NCBI GenBank assembly: GCA_946481465.1
Contig: CAMLOC010000013.1
Location: 1-15,675, forward strand
Reading direction: 5' to 3'
Source of the DNA: an uncultured Shinella sp.
GTDB taxonomy: Bacteria; Pseudomonadota; Alphaproteobacteria; Rhizobiales; Rhizobiaceae
DNA: 15,675 nucleotides
Part shown: positions 14,832 through 15,675 of the stretch, one piece after another
Layout: the number at the start of each line of letters is the position of its first letter
Numbering within the stretch: position 1 is the first letter of the stretch
The notes under the pieces: model-generated
Seen by the model: only the letters and a program-made list of their open reading frames with translations
Database searches by the model: none
Told to the model about the DNA's origin: nothing
Program-made: the position numbers and the translations under genes

Positions 14832-14853
14832 AAATAGGCGGAACCGCCTATTT
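14832..14853. promoter_or_regulatory. Perfect 22-bp palindrome between luxR and luxI, candidate lux box
   Basis: AAATAGGCGG (14832-14841) and CCGCCTATTT (14844-14853) are exact inverted repeats around AA. The site overlaps the last two bases before the end of the luxR stop codon and is 50-71 bp upstream of the synthase ATG. Known LuxR-family operators are 18-20 bp dyads at about this distance, so it is a good candidate for autoinduction of the synthase. A terminator for luxR is the alternative: the stem is strong but no long T-run follows. Confidence 0.55.
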
Positions 14854-15589
14854 ACAACTTCAAAATCCCCTGTCGAAAGGCCTCCGCGACCGCTTGTGGG
14901 CGGTTGACAGCCTCGAGCTTTGACGCCGCATTGTCGATCAGATGACGAATGGTCCGCTCGGAGCGATCGAGAATTTGACCGATTTCCCAGTCGGTTTTCC
15001 CATCGGCGCACCAAGCTATGCACTCGCGTTCGCGCGGCGTGAGGGCAATCGATACCCGTGGCGCAACCCGCGCTTTCCTTTTGATCAAGTTCCTTAAATA
15101 GTTATGGGCGTAGATTGCGATTACATGCAGTGCATTGCGATGCTCAAGCGGTAGCTCAACCTTGCGCCCAGCAAAGCTTACGATTCCCTGCATGCCTTCC
15201 GCAGCGTGGATTGGAACACTTAGACCGTCGCGCATTCCATACTCAGCCGCTTCATCCATCACGAGCTTTGATTGGCTAGGTATGTCGTCGTTGCAGACGG
15301 TCTCAGACCACAAGAACATGTCATCTGTCTGGAGAGAGCGCCGAATGACGGGATCGGCGTGAACATAGTTTTGCGAGAGATAGCGGTCAAACCAGCCAAC
15401 GGGCCAACGATGCCCGATGAAGTATGGGTCGATACGCTCATTCGCCTTGGGAATTCCGGATATAGCAAACATTTCTATTCCGAAAAATGAGGCAGATACC
15501 GTTAGCCCATTGAGAATTCTTTCCTCGGTATCCGCACACCGCGCGCACTCAATAAATTCGAACATGGCATTGGCGATATCATTCGGCAT
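14852..15589 (-). CDS. LuxR-family quorum-sensing regulator
   Basis: A 245-residue protein of standard LuxR length with both expected domains. Signal-binding domain, residues about 15-165: Trp66 and Tyr70 in GWFDRYLSQNYV, Asp79-Pro80 in HADPV, Trp94 in FLWSE and Gly122 in RDGLSVPIH match the conserved residues of TraR and LuxR that contact the acyl-homoserine lactone. DNA-binding HTH, residues about 180-242: LTPRERECIAWCADGKTDWE then IGQILDRSERTIRHLIDNA, with Glu187 and Gly197 at the conserved places. The frame extends upstream to a TTG at 15649; ATG 15589 gives the normal family length and has GGGG seven bases before it. With the downstream synthase it forms a cognate sensor/synthase pair. 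Whether it activates or represses is inferred, not visible. Confidence 0.92.
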   Translation of the reverse strand: MPNDIANAMFEFIECARCADTEERILNGLTVSASFFGIEMFAISGIPKANERIDPYFIGHRWPVGWFDRYLSQNYVHADPVIRRSLQTDDMFLWSETVCNDDIPSQSKLVMDEAAEYGMRDGLSVPIHAAEGMQGIVSFAGRKVELPLEHRNALHVIAIYAHNYLRNLIKRKARVAPRVSIALTPRERECIAWCADGKTDWEIGQILDRSERTIRHLIDNAASKLEAVNRPQAVAEAFRQGILKL

Positions 15590-15675
15590 GTGCTTGCCCC
15601 TATTACTGTATCCCCTAAAAGCAAATGCTAACGCAAACGACAGCAGCAATCGATTGCATTTTCTTTCGTTGCACG
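15590..15675 (-). promoter_or_regulatory. luxR upstream region with a 12-bp palindrome
   Basis: The AT-richer 86 bp before the luxR ATG contain GCAATCGATTGC (15646-15657), a perfect palindrome about 57 bp upstream of the start. It may be an operator for luxR, but a 12-bp palindrome is modest evidence. The region is cut by the window end, so the full promoter cannot be judged. Confidence 0.3.

Noticed and set aside
13894..15675. Conjugation (tra) type quorum-sensing locus of a plasmid
   Set aside because: The LuxR/LuxI pair alone does not show this; no tra box sequence, transfer or replication gene is in the window.

Overview
The window looks like part of an alphaproteobacterial genome, most likely Rhizobiaceae or a close relative in Hyphomicrobiales. 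The reasons are the high-GC codon use over most of its length (about 65% in a line I counted), the dense set of LysR regulators and sugar-type ABC transporters, a mandelate-racemase-type enolase, and a rhizobia-style LuxR/LuxI pair followed by a tiny gene. No rRNA, tRNA, CRISPR array or intact transposon was seen.

Region 1 (1-3778) is a patchwork. It begins with the 3' part of a MalK/UgpC-type ABC ATPase from an operon lying mostly outside the window. Next comes an RpiR-type regulator reduced to its helix-turn-helix domain, which converges on and overlaps a reverse-strand gene for a formylglycine-generating (sulfatase-activating) enzyme with both catalytic cysteines. A divergent LysR regulator follows. 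Directly behind its stop lies a decayed 3' end of a chemotaxis receptor gene, broken by an in-frame stop.

Region 2 (3779-5187) holds a small HbpS/GlcG-family gene converging on a reverse-strand LysR gene, with a perfect 12-bp stem between them.

Region 3 (5335-13493) is one tightly packed forward operon of seven genes: periplasmic solute-binding protein, argininosuccinate-lyase-like enzyme, ABC ATPase, two permeases, mandelate-racemase-type enolase-superfamily enzyme and MFS transporter. The divergent LysR gene is its probable regulator. The layout suggests a catabolic pathway in which an imported compound is cleaved by a fumarate-releasing type of lyase and altered by an enolase-superfamily racemase or dehydratase. 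The substrate cannot be read from sequence. This is the best candidate in the window for an uncharacterised metabolic system.

Region 4 (13494-15675) is lower in GC (about 50-52% in lines I counted). After 400 bp with no convincing gene, it carries on the reverse strand a LuxR-type regulator, a LuxI-type acyl-homoserine-lactone synthase and a translationally coupled 65-codon gene. A perfect 22-bp palindrome and a second dyad lie between luxR and luxI. It looks like a separately acquired quorum-sensing cassette.
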